Shown here: positions 7,371-13,785 of the stretch, in pieces
How the letters are laid out: each line of letters begins with the position of its first letter
How positions within the stretch are numbered: the stretch's first letter is position 1
Source of the DNA: Comamonas sp.
GTDB lineage: Bacteria; Pseudomonadota; Gammaproteobacteria; Burkholderiales; Burkholderiaceae_C
Direction: 5' to 3'
Assembly (NCBI GenBank): GCA_018384835.1
Contig: JAHAYB010000175.1
Coordinates: 1 to 18,549, forward strand
Length of the DNA: 18,549 bases
Notes under the pieces: model-generated
Database searches by the model: none
Told to the model about the DNA's origin: nothing
The model's input: only the letters and a program-made list of their open reading frames with translations
Made by a program: the position numbers and the translations under genes

Positions 7371-7796
7371 ATGTCTGCGGTTTTGCTTTGCTTGGTCATC
7401 GCCGTCAGTGATGGCGATTCATTAAAGGTTCGCTGCCCCCAGCGTCAAGAACTGCGCGTGCGTATTGCCTCTATGGATGCGCCCGAGCTGCGCCAAGCCT
7501 ACGGCCAGCAATCACGCCGCCAGCTCTACCAATGGTGTTACCGCCAGCAAGCGCAAATTACCGTGAAGGGCACAGACCGCTATCGCCGCACCCTGGCAGA
7601 AGTGCGCTGCAAAGGCCAAGACATGGCCACCCTACAAGTGCGCACTGGGCTAGCTTGGGTTTATACCCCTCATGCTTACCGCTACCCCCAACTAGCCACG
7701 TTGCAAGAGCAAGCACGCGCTAGCGGCATTGGCCTATGGAGGCAAAAACGCCCTTTGCCGCCTTGGGACTATCGCAGGCGTAGCAAAAAATTTTAG
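7371..7796 (+). CDS. Thermonuclease (SNase-fold) family protein
   Basis: A 141-residue protein with a complete Staphylococcus nuclease-like active site. VSDGDSLKVR carries the calcium-ligand Asp16. RIASMDAPE carries Arg31, Asp36 and Glu39 at the same spacing as Arg35, Asp40 and Glu43 of the staphylococcal enzyme. TDRYRRTLAEV carries Arg73, equivalent to Arg87. Calcium-dependent DNA/RNA hydrolysis is therefore plausible. Unlike secreted homologues it has almost nothing before the first strand: MSAVLLCLVIAVSDGD runs straight into the catalytic motif. It therefore probably lacks a cleavable signal and may be cytoplasmic or poorly exported. The start is supported by GAGGGGG at 7358-7364. It lies after the tRNA terminator and converges with flhC. 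Confidence 0.85.
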   Translation: MSAVLLCLVIAVSDGDSLKVRCPQRQELRVRIASMDAPELRQAYGQQSRRQLYQWCYRQQAQITVKGTDRYRRTLAEVRCKGQDMATLQVRTGLAWVYTPHAYRYPQLATLQEQARASGIGLWRQKRPLPPWDYRRRSKKF

Positions 7797-7813
7797 AGCT
7801 TACTCACTCCAAT

Positions 7814-7835
7814 AGGCCAATAGCCTTGGCCTTTG
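7814..7835. terminator. Possible short bidirectional hairpin between nuclease gene and flhC
   Basis: AGGCCAA (7814-7820) pairs with TTGGCCT (7826-7832) around a 5-nt loop, followed by TTT on the plus strand. The position between two convergent stops suggests a terminator. The stem and tail are short, so the call is weak. Confidence 0.35.
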
Positions 7836-7843
7836 CCGCTACA

Positions 7844-8479
7844 TCAATGCAGCATAAGCGCACCGGGGTTTTTGCTCTTGCCTGCGCGTGCTGGTGGAGT
7901 GCATAGGCCGCACTCGTAGTATTTCGTGTTTTCGTACATTTCGCTGACGAACATGCCCTCGCACTTGGTGCATTTGGTGCGGGTGAGCATCTGCGCATCA
8001 ATGAACTTGACTAAGCGCCAGGCGCGGGTAAAGGAGAGTAGGCAATCGAGTTCCAGCACCTGCATTTGCTCGGTGTACAAGCGAAAGGCTTTGGTGAGGA
8101 TTTCAATCGGGTCGGCATCCACGCCTTTAGAGAGGTAGTCGTAGATGTTCAAAAACAGCGAGCTGTGGATGTTCTCTTGCCACGTCAGAAACCAGTCGGT
8201 GGAAAAAGGCAGTTGCCCCTTGGAGGGGGATTTACCCGCAATCTCTTTGTACAAGCGAATCAGGCGCTCGTAGGACAGGTTGGTTTCAGACTCTAGCACC
8301 TGCATCCGTGCGCCCATTTGGATGAGCATGGCGGCACGCTCAATTTGGCGGGACTCATCCAGCACACTTTTAGCGGCACTTTTCGCAGAACTTTTGGCGC
8401 TGCCCTTGGCGGGATTTTTAACGGCGCTTTTTGCAGGACTTGGGGCGGGGACGCTGGCGGGGGTGGCATGGGCTGGCAT
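7844..8479 (-). CDS. flhC: Flagellar master transcriptional activator FlhC, with basic N-terminal tail
   Basis: FlhC joins FlhD in a heterohexamer that activates class II flagellar promoters. The conserved core begins near residue 40 (DESRQIERAAMLIQMGARMQ) and continues with LESETNLSYERLIRLYKEI, KGQLPFSTDWFLTWQ and SFTRAWRLVKF. The four zinc ligands are Cys170, Cys173, Cys190 and Cys193 (CTKC and CGLC). At 211 residues it is longer than the 192 of Escherichia coli FlhC. The excess is an N-terminal segment of about 34 residues rich in Ala, Lys, Pro and Ser (PAKSAVKNPAKGSAKSSAKS). The start is supported by AGAGAGG just upstream on the coding strand. It lies 111 bp after flhD, probably in one operon. 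Confidence 0.93.
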   Translation of the reverse strand: MPAHATPASVPAPSPAKSAVKNPAKGSAKSSAKSAAKSVLDESRQIERAAMLIQMGARMQVLESETNLSYERLIRLYKEIAGKSPSKGQLPFSTDWFLTWQENIHSSLFLNIYDYLSKGVDADPIEILTKAFRLYTEQMQVLELDCLLSFTRAWRLVKFIDAQMLTRTKCTKCEGMFVSEMYENTKYYECGLCTPPARAGKSKNPGALMLH

Positions 8480-8590
8480 AGCGGCCTCTCTTTATCTAAT
8501 CGGGCAAATGACACCCAGGATACAAACAGGAGCGCGTAGGGCGCAGGGGGCGCAGGGCACAAGCCATAGGGCAGTGCCCGCTTGTGCTGC

Positions 8591-8920
8591 TTACAGCACC
8601 TCGCTGACGCGGCTGGCCATGACGATGTTGGCGTGCATGGTGTTGAGCGCGTTGTTGGTGTTTTTGACGCTGCTGTGGCTGCTCAGCAAGCTCCAGACCA
8701 ATTCATCATCAACACGGAAGCTGCACAGCAAGGTATTGCGCGATGCCAGCTTGAGCACTTGCCCTGCCGACAACGTGCCCAGCAGCTCACAAGCCTCTTC
8801 GCTCAAACCCAGGCGGAAGATAGCTTCGGCCTTGTCTTGGCGAATCAGGTTTTGCGCCAGCATCAAATAAGTCAAGTTGGCTTCGCGGATTTCTGCCAGT
8901 GTTTGTTCGTTGTTGCTCAT
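8591..8920 (-). CDS. flhD: Flagellar transcriptional regulator FlhD
   Basis: A 109-residue all-helical partner of FlhC. Conserved segments are EIREANLTYLMLAQNLIRQD, AIFRLGLSEEACELL and LASRNTLLCSFRVDDELVW, with length close to the family norm. The ribosome site AGGAAG on the coding strand lies a few bases before the ATG. It is the first gene of flhDC, the class I flagellar operon. The long upstream region (8921-9256) and a leader hairpin are the probable regulatory zone. Its identity is reinforced by flhC immediately downstream. Confidence 0.92.
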   Translation of the reverse strand: MSNNEQTLAEIREANLTYLMLAQNLIRQDKAEAIFRLGLSEEACELLGTLSAGQVLKLASRNTLLCSFRVDDELVWSLLSSHSSVKNTNNALNTMHANIVMASRVSEVL

Positions 8921-8942
8921 GGTGCTTCCTTTGTGCTGGGAG

Positions 8943-8971
8943 CCAAGGCAGGTTGTTGAAGCCTGCCTTGG
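8943..8971 (-). promoter_or_regulatory. Hairpin in the flhDC mRNA leader
   Basis: A perfect 10-bp inverted repeat, CCAAGGCAGG (8943-8952) and CCTGCCTTGG (8962-8971), with a 9-nt loop. It ends 22 nt before the flhD start codon, just upstream of the ribosome site. There is no T-run, so it is not an intrinsic terminator. The ribosome site itself (AAAGGAAG) contains ANGGA, the core of CsrA sites. I infer a post-transcriptional control element. Confidence 0.5.
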
Positions 8972-9256
8972 GCATCGCAGTGGGTGGTTGTGTCAATCGT
9001 TTGCGGTATCGGTTTTTTTTAATACCTGGGCAAATCACTGGGTGCGGGTGCAAGGCGGTATTGGCTTTCCCCCCGCGCTGTCAGCATTTGCTTCAGGCTT
9101 GAGAGCGATTGTGCCGCTACTGCTTGGGTAACTTGAGTCAGTCTTGCGCCATACCGTTTGTAGGAAGAAAAGGCAGCACCTTGTCAGGCAAGCGGCCATG
9201 CGTTGTCAGATTTTTTCTTACATTGGCCACGAAGCAACGCTGGCTATGATGCCGCC
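8972..9256. other. Long non-coding region upstream of flhDC
   Basis: No credible gene is seen here on either strand; the short open frames lack ribosome sites and protein-like composition. It is the natural place for the flhDC promoter. On the minus strand there is a TTGACA just upstream of the leader hairpin, but no matching -10 at normal spacing. A short palindrome GGTAT/ATACC (9005-9009 and 9022-9026) flanks a T8 run. Confidence 0.4.
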
Positions 9257-9298
9257 AAAAAAAAGCGGCTATGCCCCTAATAGCAGGGCATAGACCGC
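9257..9298 (-). terminator. Rho-independent terminator after grxC
   Basis: On the minus strand, GCGG plus CTATGCCC (complement at 9286-9298 with one bulged base) pairs with GGGCATAG plus CCGC (complement at 9265-9276). Eight consecutive T follow (A-run 9257-9264 on the plus strand). It ends transcription coming from rhodanese-grxC and insulates flhDC. Confidence 0.88.
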
Positions 9299-9354
9299 AT
9301 TGTTGGTACTTTTGTAAAGAGGCTCTGGGGAGCTATCGCTAAAGATAGCGCAGG

Positions 9355-9411
9355 GCGTTAATACAAAGCGCTAATACAAAGCGCTAATACAAAGACAAAG
9401 ACAAAGACAAA
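9355..9411. repeat. Two adjacent tandem repeats downstream of grxC
   Basis: Three copies of a 13-bp unit, GCGYTAATACAAA (9355-9367, 9368-9380, 9381-9393), run directly into three copies of GACAAA (9394-9411). The second unit looks like slippage of the end of the first. The array stops 4 bp before the grxC stop codon and lies upstream of the terminator, so it is transcribed in the grxC 3' UTR. Confidence 0.85.
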
Positions 9412-9415
9412 GCAA

Positions 9416-9676
9416 TTAGGCTTGCAGCAGGGCTTGCAGGCCGCCTTGGGCATCTAGCGCCATCAAATCATCGCAGCCCCCTACGTGGGTATCGCCAATG
9501 AAGATTTGCGGCACGGTGCGCCGCCCGCCGCTGGCCTGCATCATCTCGGCGCGGGCGCTGGGGTCTAGGTCGATGCGGATTTCCTGCACCTCTTGCACGC
9601 CACGCGCTTGCAGCAGTTGCTTGGCACGGGTGCAGTAGGGGCAGACGGCGCTGGTGTACATCTTGACGGTTTGCAT
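9416..9676 (-). CDS. grxC: Glutaredoxin 3 (GrxC)
   Basis: An 86-residue cytoplasmic dithiol glutaredoxin that reduces disulfides with glutathione. The active site CPYC is at residues 12-15 (YTSAVCPYCTRAKQLL), followed by the cis-proline motif RRTVPQIFIG and the glycine pair VGGCDDL of the glutathione site. The start is ATG 9674-9676, with AAAGGAA upstream. The frame stays open a further 69 codons, but these lie in the gap after the rhodanese gene and are not glutaredoxin-like. It follows the rhodanese gene by 77 bp on the same strand. Confidence 0.95.
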   Translation of the reverse strand: MQTVKMYTSAVCPYCTRAKQLLQARGVQEVQEIRIDLDPSARAEMMQASGGRRTVPQIFIGDTHVGGCDDLMALDAQGGLQALLQA

Positions 9677-9753
9677 AGCAATGATTCCTTTCACAGTGTT
9701 TGACGGTGCTTCGTCGTGTTTGGCTTTGGGCTTGGTGTGTGCTTTATGGTGCT

Positions 9754-10161
9754 TTACGCCTTGGTAACAGGCAGGTTGGCCGCACGCCAAGCATTCATGC
9801 CGCCGGCCATGGCCTCGGCCTTCTCGTAGCCCAGGCTGCGGGCAATGGCTTGGCCGCGTACCGAGCGTGGGCTTGTGGCGCATACCAGCACCACGGGCAG
9901 CGTCTTATTTTTTACCACCTGGGGCAAACGCTCTTGCAGTTGAGCCAAGGGCACATTTTTGGCATTGGTAATATGGCCGCTGGCAAACTCAGCAGGCTCG
10001 CGCACATCCACTACCACCGCTTTTTCGCGGTTAATGCGCTGCACCGCATCCTGGGGCGACAGCCCTGCGCCTATGCCGCCGCGCAAGGCAGGTAGCATCA
10101 ACAGCAGGCCGGAGACAAGCGCCAGTAAAAACAAATGCCAGTTTTCAATCAAAAAAGTCAC
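9754..10161 (-). CDS. Membrane-anchored rhodanese-domain protein (YibN-like)
   Basis: A 135-residue protein with one N-terminal transmembrane helix (about residues 9-26), then a single rhodanese domain (VVVDVREPAEFASGHITNAKNVP). The catalytic Cys94 sits in VLVCATSPRS, so it is potentially an active sulfurtransferase, although this loop differs from the common CxxGxR form. The start is GTG at 10159-10161, with AAAGGA 5 nt upstream on the coding strand. It lies directly upstream of grxC, as yibN does in Escherichia coli, and is divergent from gpmA. Substrate unknown; YibN-like proteins are linked to envelope biogenesis. Confidence 0.88.
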   Translation of the reverse strand: MTFLIENWHLFLLALVSGLLLMLPALRGGIGAGLSPQDAVQRINREKAVVVDVREPAEFASGHITNAKNVPLAQLQERLPQVVKNKTLPVVLVCATSPRSVRGQAIARSLGYEKAEAMAGGMNAWRAANLPVTKA

Positions 10162-10250
10162 AACAATCCTTTGGGAATTTAAGCGTGGGGGAAAAGCGAA
10201 GACCAGGCCAAGACAGCACCAGGCAAAGCACTAGGCATTGAAAAATACCT

Positions 10251-10283
10251 AGCGAATATCCAGCGAATATCCAGCGAATACCC
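10251..10283. repeat. Three 11-bp tandem repeats in the gpmA/rhodanese divergent region
   Basis: AGCGAATATCC occurs at 10251-10261 and 10262-10272, and as AGCGAATACCC at 10273-10283. The 11-bp spacing places each copy on nearly the same DNA face. A longer inverted pair, CCCGCGATT (10291-10299) and AATCGCGGG (10350-10358), follows on the gpmA side. The 287-bp gap holds no credible gene. Confidence 0.75.
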
Positions 10284-10448
10284 GGCAAAGCCCGCGATTT
10301 TAGGCAGTTCCCGCCCTCGTCATCGTCGCCTAGGAGCAGCACGCCCTAGAATCGCGGGTTTACCAGCCCTTGGGCAGATGCGCTCTCACCGCCCTTTTCA
10401 CCCCTTTTCTTCCCTTCTCTTTAAGCGCCTGTGTGTGCTTTTCTTGCT

Positions 10449-11192
10449 ATGTACCAATTAGTTCTTATCCGTCACGGCGAATCAACCTGGAATCTGGAAA
10501 ACCGCTTCACCGGCTGGACCGATGTGGCGCTGACTGCCACCGGCATTGTCCAAGCCCAAGCGGCGGGCAAGCTCTTAAAAGACGAGGGCTTTGCCTTTGA
10601 CTTGGCCTACACCAGCGTGCTCAAACGCGCCATTCATACCCTGTGGCACACGCTGGACAATATGGACAGCACCTGGCTGCCCGTTATCAAAGACTGGCGC
10701 TTAAACGAGCGCCACTACGGTGGCCTGCAAGGCTTGAACAAGGCCGAAACCGCCCAGCAATACGGCGATGAGCAAGTGCTAGTTTGGCGACGCAGCTACG
10801 ACACCCCACCCCCCGCCCTAGAGGCCAACGACCCACGCAGCGAACGCGCAGACCGCCGCTACGCCGCCCTGGCCGCCGAGCAAATCCCGCTGACCGAATG
10901 CCTCAAAGACACCGTGGCCCGCGTCGTGCCTTTCTGGGAAGAATGCCTGGCTCCCAACATCAAAGCTGGTAAACGCATTGTGGTATCGGCGCATGGCAAC
11001 TCCATTCGCGCCCTGGTCAAATACTTGGACAACATTGCTGACGATGCCATCGTGGGCGTAAACATCCCCAACGGCATCCCCCTGGTTTATGAGCTGGATG
11101 CCAACCTCCAGCCCATCCGCAACTACTACCTAGGCGATGCCGAGGCCGCCGCCAAAGCCGCAGCCGCTGTTGCCGCTCAGGGCAAAGCCTAA
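10449..11192 (+). CDS. gpmA: 2,3-bisphosphoglycerate-dependent phosphoglycerate mutase
   Basis: A 247-residue glycolytic enzyme interconverting 3- and 2-phosphoglycerate in the cytoplasm. The phosphohistidine is His9 in [10 protein letters not shown], the acid residue Glu87 lies in [14 protein letters not shown], and the second catalytic histidine is His182 in [15 protein letters not shown]. All three are offset by two from the Escherichia coli enzyme (11, 89, 184). ATG 10449 gives the conserved [11 protein letters not shown] start. A GTG six codons upstream is in frame but not family-like. It ends in an Ala-rich tail ([14 protein letters not shown]). The gap to the protease gene is 49 bp, so co-transcription is likely. 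Confidence 0.96.
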   Translation: MYQLVLIRHGESTWNLENRFTGWTDVALTATGIVQAQAAGKLLKDEGFAFDLAYTSVLKRAIHTLWHTLDNMDSTWLPVIKDWRLNERHYGGLQGLNKAETAQQYGDEQVLVWRRSYDTPPPALEANDPRSERADRRYAALAAEQIPLTECLKDTVARVVPFWEECLAPNIKAGKRIVVSAHGNSIRALVKYLDNIADDAIVGVNIPNGIPLVYELDANLQPIRNYYLGDAEAAAKAAAAVAAQGKA

Positions 11193-11241
11193 GCCTTGCC
11201 CCCGCAGCAAGCCAGGCGCAAGCACACAGGAAAGCATATTT

Positions 11242-12753
11242 ATGGGTCAAAAATTCAAAATAGCCGGCTGGGTCTCTGTTGGCGTTCTTGCTGGGGCGCT
11301 GACTACCGTCTCGCTACAAACCGTAGCGCGTGGCAGCATCACCCCTTTGCCGCTGGAGGAGATTCAGCAGCTCTCGGCCGTCTTTGGCATCATCAAAAGC
11401 GATTATGTCGAGGCGGTCGATGACAGAAAGCTCATCACCGATGCCATCTCTGGCATGGTCTCTAGCCTAGACCCGCACTCGCAATACTTTGATAAAAAAA
11501 CCTTCAAAGAATTTCGCGAGGGCACCAGCGGCAAGTTTGTCGGCGTGGGCATTGAAATCACCCAGGAAGACGGGCTAATCAAAATCGTCTCGCCCATTGA
11601 AGGCTCTCCGGCCGACCGCGCTGGCCTGAAAACCAACGACCTCATCACCAAAATTGACAGCACCGCCGTCAAAGGCTTAAGCCTGAACGAGGCCGTCAAG
11701 CGTATGCGCGGTCAGCCCAACACCAAGGTGACGCTGACCATTTTGCGCCGTGATGAGGGGCGTAGCTTTCCCGTCACCATCACCCGCGAAGAAATCAAAA
11801 CCCAGTCCGTTAAAGCCAAGATGGTTGAGCCAGGCTACGGCTGGGTGCGCCTGAGCCAGTTCCAAGAGCGCACGGTGGAAGATTTTGTGCGCAAAGTCTC
11901 TGAGCTGTACCAGCAAGACCCGGCTCTGAAAGGCTTGGTGCTGGATTTGCGCAACGACCCCGGCGGCCTGCTGGATGCGGCGGTTGCCATCTCCGCCGCC
12001 TTCCTGCCCCAGGGCGTGACTGTGGTCAGCACCGATGGCCAGCTAGAAGAAAGCAAAGCCATCTTCAAAGCTGACCCCGAGTTCTACGCCCGCCGTGGCC
12101 GCGCCGACCCGCTAGAAAAACTCCCCGCCGCCTTAAAGCAAGTGCCCTTGGTGGTGCTGGTCAACGAAGGCTCGGCCTCAGCCAGCGAGATTGTGGCCGG
12201 CGCACTGCAAGACCACGAACGCGCCACCGTCATGGGCAGCCAAACCTTTGGCAAAGGCTCGGTGCAAACTGTGCGCCCCCTGGGGCCCGATACGGGGCTG
12301 AAGCTCACCACCGCCCTGTACTACACCCCTAGCGGCGAATCCATCCAGGCCAAGGGCATCGTGCCCGATGTCATGCTCGATGAAACGCCAGAGGGCGACC
12401 TCTTTGCCGCCCTGCGTATGCGCGAGGCCGACTTAGACAAGCACCTGACCGTGGACGTGGCCGACGAGACAGCCGCCGCCAACGCCCGTGAAAAAGCCCG
12501 CGAAGAAGCCCGCAAGCGCCTAGAGGAAGAAAGTAAAAAGCCCCTGGAAGAGCGTCGCCTGCCCGAGTTTGGCTCGGACAAAGACTTTCAGTTACAGCAA
12601 GCGCTCAACCAGCTCAAGGGCTTACCCGTCAAAGCCAGCCAAACCCTGACTGAGCGCCAGATTGAGCCTGACGAGGACGAAGAAGCCGACGAGGCCGAGG
12701 AAGACGATGCAATCATCGATGGTGATGAGGGCGATGAAGACAGCGACGATTAA
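11242..12753 (+). CDS. Carboxy-terminal processing peptidase (S41 family, CtpA/Prc type)
   Basis: A 503-residue exported serine protease of the envelope. An N-terminal hydrophobic segment (residues about 6-28) is a signal or anchor. Next come the S41 N-terminal helices (SDYVEAVDDRKLITDAISGMVSSLDPHSQYF), a PDZ domain (GVGIEITQEDGLIKIVSPIEGSPADRAGL region) and the protease core. Ser313 in NEGSASASE and Lys338 in TFGKGSVQ form the Ser/Lys dyad, with the same 25-residue spacing as Prc. The C-terminus is odd: a charged helix (residues about 415-440) and a last 30 residues that are mostly Asp/Glu. ATG 11242 has AGGAAAG upstream. The frame also opens at 11137, inside gpmA, which I reject. Confidence 0.93.
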   Translation: MGQKFKIAGWVSVGVLAGALTTVSLQTVARGSITPLPLEEIQQLSAVFGIIKSDYVEAVDDRKLITDAISGMVSSLDPHSQYFDKKTFKEFREGTSGKFVGVGIEITQEDGLIKIVSPIEGSPADRAGLKTNDLITKIDSTAVKGLSLNEAVKRMRGQPNTKVTLTILRRDEGRSFPVTITREEIKTQSVKAKMVEPGYGWVRLSQFQERTVEDFVRKVSELYQQDPALKGLVLDLRNDPGGLLDAAVAISAAFLPQGVTVVSTDGQLEESKAIFKADPEFYARRGRADPLEKLPAALKQVPLVVLVNEGSASASEIVAGALQDHERATVMGSQTFGKGSVQTVRPLGPDTGLKLTTALYYTPSGESIQAKGIVPDVMLDETPEGDLFAALRMREADLDKHLTVDVADETAAANAREKAREEARKRLEEESKKPLEERRLPEFGSDKDFQLQQALNQLKGLPVKASQTLTERQIEPDEDEEADEAEEDDAIIDGDEGDEDSDD

Positions 12754-12808
12754 GCCGCAGCCGTTCTAAACACCCGCCAAAACATTCCACACCACACCAC
12801 AACACAAC

Positions 12809-12836
12809 ACAGCCGGTTTTTACCGGCTGTTTTTTT
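12809..12836 (+). terminator. Rho-independent terminator between the protease gene and moeB
   Basis: ACAGCCGG (12809-12816) pairs perfectly with CCGGCTGT (12823-12830) around a 6-nt loop, followed by T-run 12830-12836. A G-free CA-rich stretch (12787-12810) precedes it. Its T-run ends only 15 nt before the moeB ATG. Confidence 0.88.
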
Positions 12837-12851
12837 GCAAATAAACCCCTT

Positions 12852-13604
12852 ATGAACGACGAACAACTACTGCGCTACTCGCGCCACATCCTGCTCGATG
12901 AAATTGGCATTGAAGGCCAAGAGCGCATACTGGCCGCCCACGCCGTTATTTTGGGCGCGGGCGGCTTGGGCGCACCCGCAGCCCTCTACCTGGCCGCTAG
13001 TGGCGTAGGCCGCATCACCGTGATTGATGACGATGTGGTGGACCTGAGCAACCTACAACGCCAAATTGCCCACAGTAGCGCCCGCGTAGGCATGGCCAAG
13101 GTGCAATCCTTAGCGCAGGCCGTGGCAGATTTGAACCCTCACCCCCACATTGAGCCAGTGCAGCAACGCGCTGACGCTGCCTTACTTGACCGCCTGCTGC
13201 CCAGCGCCAGCGTGGTGCTCGATTGCAGCGACAACTACCGCACCCGCCAGCTCCTGAACGCTGCCAGCGTGCGCCACGGTGTGCCCCTGGTCAGCGGGGC
13301 GGCCATACGGCTGGATGCGCAAATCACCGTCTTTGACCCCCGCCAGCCAGACAGCCCCTGCTACGCCTGCCTGTTTGAGCCGGATGCCGAATTTGAAGAA
13401 GTGCAATGCGCCACCATGGGCGTGCTCGCCCCCCTGGTGGGCATTGTGGGCAGTATGCAGGCGGCAGAGGCGCTCAAGCTGATAGTGGGCATAGGCCACA
13501 GCCTGGCCGGGCGGCTTTGGATGCTCGATGGCCGCAGCATGGAATTTAGCCGAATGCACACCACCCGCAACCCCGAATGCAAGGTGTGCAAAGACCGAGG
13601 TTAA
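12852..13604 (+). CDS. moeB: MoeB/ThiF/HesA-family adenylyltransferase
   Basis: A 250-residue E1-like enzyme that activates the C-terminal Gly-Gly of a small sulfur carrier (MoaD for molybdopterin, possibly ThiS for thiamine) by adenylation. Residues 1-25 are the classic RYSRHILLDEIGIEGQERI. The nucleotide loop is GAGGLG (35-40), followed by VIDDDVVDLSNLQRQ. The zinc cysteines are Cys170 and Cys173 (CYAC) and Cys243 and Cys246 (CKVC). There is no C-terminal rhodanese domain, so this is the short bacterial form. MoeB and ThiF are hard to separate by sequence, and no thiamine or moa genes lie nearby. No Shine-Dalgarno is visible. The gene is distinct from tcdA, the other E1-like gene in the window. 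Confidence 0.88.
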   Translation: MNDEQLLRYSRHILLDEIGIEGQERILAAHAVILGAGGLGAPAALYLAASGVGRITVIDDDVVDLSNLQRQIAHSSARVGMAKVQSLAQAVADLNPHPHIEPVQQRADAALLDRLLPSASVVLDCSDNYRTRQLLNAASVRHGVPLVSGAAIRLDAQITVFDPRQPDSPCYACLFEPDAEFEEVQCATMGVLAPLVGIVGSMQAAEALKLIVGIGHSLAGRLWMLDGRSMEFSRMHTTRNPECKVCKDRG

Positions 13605-13731
13605 ACCCATAGCCGATAGTCTGTAGTTGCTCATAGCTCATAGCGCTGGCCTATTTAACACAGTGTAGGGCTTTATTTACCTGGGGTTTTTCAGGACTCA
13701 GCATTGCTTGTAGAACCGCTCCATAGTGCAG

Positions 13732-13754
13732 TATTATCTACCGACCAATCGGTA
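13732..13754 (+). promoter_or_regulatory. Putative promoter and 16-bp palindromic operator of the diiron gene
   Basis: A -10-like TATTAT (13732-13737) is followed at once by the perfect palindrome TACCGA-CCAA-TCGGTA (13739-13754), placing the palindrome over the expected transcription start. The -35 region is weak. Palindromes of the ACCGACC/TCGGT kind are common TetR-family operators. Binding here would block transcription, and a TetR gene lies at the end of this gene set. Which protein binds is inference. Confidence 0.6.
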
Positions 13755-13785
13755 AATTATGCTTTTTCACGAGGAGACATACAGC

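Noticed and set aside
9355..9411. Origin iterons or an attachment site
   Set aside because: No replication or recombination gene is near, and the units are short, A-rich and look like slippage.
9677..9883. N-terminal extension of glutaredoxin 3
   Set aside because: The extra residues are not family-like and overlap the rhodanese coding end; a good ribosome site precedes the internal ATG.
13700..13785. NrdR boxes upstream of the diiron gene
   Set aside because: No ACACNATATNTTGTGT-like 16-mers; the palindrome there is of a different type.
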